This document shows, piece by piece, positions 5,485 to 6,602 of a DNA stretch of 6,602 bases (within the stretch, counting starts at the first letter, position 1; every line of letters begins with the position of its first letter). The stretch lies in assembly GCA_041476285.1 (NCBI GenBank), contig JBGOTD010000045.1, forward strand, positions 1-6,602, given 5' to 3'. The notes under the pieces are model-generated. The model was given only the letters and a program-made list of their open reading frames with translations. It ran no database searches and was not told where the DNA came from. Position numbers and translations under genes: made by a program. This DNA comes from UBA12276 sp041476285. Lineage in GTDB: Archaea; Micrarchaeota; Micrarchaeia; Micrarchaeales; Micrarchaeaceae.

Positions 5485-5494
5485 ATAAATTTAT
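5485..5494. promoter_or_regulatory. Palindromic TATA-like box between divergent ankyrin and glycosyltransferase genes
   Basis: ATAAATTTAT is a perfect 10-bp inverted repeat, so it reads the same on both strands. At about 26 nt spacing it would start plus-strand transcription near 5516, 14 nt before the glycosyltransferase ATG, and minus-strand transcription near 5463, just inside the longest ankyrin frame. It is the most TATA-like element in the 58-nt gap. Confidence 0.45.
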
Positions 5495-5519
5495 GTTACT
5501 GATTTTGTAGTTTCGTTGT

Positions 5520-5523
5520 GGTG
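5520..5523 (+). promoter_or_regulatory. Ribosome binding site of the glycosyltransferase gene
   Basis: GGTG lies 6 nt before ATG 5530 and matches the core of the archaeal Shine-Dalgarno sequence. It falls inside the short leader predicted from the palindromic TATA box. An in-frame TAG directly before the ATG rules out a longer start. Confidence 0.45.
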
Positions 5524-5529
5524 TTGTAG

Positions 5530-6602
5530 ATGTATGGGATTTATATCCAAGTTTATACGGCATTCCTGATGTTGATAGCCCTTTTCCTGCTATCGAATGC
5601 CATACTGCCAAGAAAAAGGATTACATATACAACTAGGAAAAATTACATGCCGCATGTTCTTGTGATGATACCATGCAAAGGAAAGGACATCGACCTTGAT
5701 GAAAATCTGCGTGCCGCTAAAAAACAGAGCTACAGGAATTACGATGTGGTTACTGTTGTTGATTCAAAAAATGATAGCGCACTTGTTTCGATAAAGAAGA
5801 CTGGTACAAAGTTCATGATTGCTGATTTTAAGTTCAAACACTGCAGTGGCAAGGTAAGGGCACTCGCAAGCGCTTTAGAGAGGTTCATACATTACGATGC
5901 TTATGTCATACTTGATTCTGATGTACTTGTAGGCAAAGACTGGCTTAAGCTGCTTGTTGCACCGCTTGCTGAAAAAAGCATAGGCATTTCCACCGCATTT
6001 CCGATTTTTGAACCGGTTGGCGGTTTCTGGGCAAAGGTAAAGAACGCATGGGGTTTTGTAGGGCAGGGCCTTATGGAAAACCGTGCTACCCGTTTCGGTT
6101 GGGGAGGCAGTCTTGCATTTCGCAAGAGTCTTCTTTCTGGCGATGACTTTGAATATTTCGCAGGCTCCATATCTGATGACATAGCACTTACAAGGATAGC
6201 TAAAGGCAAGGGACTGGGTATTGCATATGTGCCCGAGGCAAATCCCATAGTCAGATCCGATGACCGATTCGACCAATTCATAGAATGGTCCAATAGGCAG
6301 ACAGCATTTTCGGTTTCAGGAAGCAGAAAGGTCTTCTATTATGGAATACTATTCTATCCGCTGTCGATCCTTCTACTGCTTTCGGGCCTGGCGCTTGCGG
6401 TCTTTGTCAATGTCCTGTTTGCAATACTGCTGCTGCCTTTTGTTGTTGGTGCTTTCAAACTTTACCGCAGGTCTGGCCATTCTTACATGCTTGTCATATA
6501 CTTCATGATGGATTTCCTGTACCTGTACAACATACTTAATTCCAGCATTATGAAATCCATAAAATGGCGTGGCGGCGTGTATGATTTAACAATAATAAAA
6601 AA
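5530..6602 (+). CDS. Membrane glycosyltransferase, family 2/21 (ceramide glucosyltransferase-like), 3' end missing
   Basis: The frame runs from ATG 5530 to the right edge with no stop, giving 357 residues. An N-terminal membrane helix (about 5-26) precedes a GT-A catalytic domain. It contains HVLVMIPCKGKD (42-53), NL---KKQSYRNYDVVTVVDS (nucleotide-sugar binding), LDSDV with the metal-binding DxD (Asp129, Asp131), GWGGSLAFRKS (190-200, acceptor loop), ISDDIALTRIAKGKG (Asp216/Asp217, probable catalytic base region) and WSNRQ (253-257) in place of the usual Q-xxRW motif. At least three membrane segments follow (about 270-292, 293-311 and 319-337), then KWRGGVYDLTIIK, which resembles the end of such enzymes, so few residues are probably missing. 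These enzymes transfer a sugar from a nucleotide donor to a lipid or polysaccharide at the cytoplasmic membrane face. The sugar and acceptor cannot be read from the sequence. It is divergent from the ankyrin pair. Confidence 0.9.
   Translation, partial: MYGIYIQVYTAFLMLIALFLLSNAILPRKRITYTTRKNYMPHVLVMIPCKGKDIDLDENLRAAKKQSYRNYDVVTVVDSKNDSALVSIKKTGTKFMIADFKFKHCSGKVRALASALERFIHYDAYVILDSDVLVGKDWLKLLVAPLAEKSIGISTAFPIFEPVGGFWAKVKNAWGFVGQGLMENRATRFGWGGSLAFRKSLLSGDDFEYFAGSISDDIALTRIAKGKGLGIAYVPEANPIVRSDDRFDQFIEWSNRQTAFSVSGSRKVFYYGILFYPLSILLLLSGLALAVFVNVLFAILLLPFVVGAFKLYRRSGHSYMLVIYFMMDFLYLYNILNSSIMKSIKWRGGVYDLTIIK

Noticed and set aside
5875..6293. Two nested minus-strand frames of 130-133 codons
   Set aside because: They cover the glycosyltransferase catalytic core (DxD, GWGGS and DD motifs all on the plus strand) and show no coherent domain.

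Overview
The window looks archaeal. It holds an intron-bearing tRNA-Phe(GAA), a Hef/FANCM-type helicase, an Hjc-type Holliday junction resolvase, archaeal TATA boxes about 26 nt upstream of tRNA and protein starts, and several GTG/TTG starts with weak or absent Shine-Dalgarno sites. The very tight packing (two convergent gene pairs whose stop codons touch), the helicase-only Hef and a surface protein with GQ-type repeats would fit a small-genome archaeon such as a DPANN/ARMAN (Micrarchaeota-like) lineage. That lineage call is an inference from style, not proven by any marker here.

Left part (1-929): the N-terminal 196 residues of a secreted repeat protein run off the left edge on the minus strand. 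Next come a 160-nt AT-rich spacer with a perfect 18-bp tandem duplication, then tRNA-Phe on the minus strand with a 31-nt intron. A 72-nt divergent promoter region follows, in which the tRNA and the helicase each have their own TATA box.

Middle part (930-3950): the helicase (+), a polytopic membrane protein (-) that meets it stop-to-stop, and then the resolvase (+) divergent from the membrane protein. Helicase and resolvase are both expected to act on stalled forks and recombination intermediates. The helicase lacks the XPF-type nuclease domain that Hef carries in Pyrococcus, so cleavage would have to come from another protein; Hjc nearby is an obvious candidate.

Right part (3951-6602): two tandem ankyrin-repeat genes (-) with no assigned function, the second again touching the resolvase stop-to-stop. 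They are divergent from a membrane glycosyltransferase (family 2/21 type, +) that runs off the right edge just after its probable last membrane segment. A perfectly palindromic TATA-like box sits in the 58-nt gap and could serve both directions. The ankyrin pair is the least explained part of the window. No CRISPR array, insertion sequence, integrase or toxin-antitoxin signature was seen, and no stretch over 300 bases lacks a gene.
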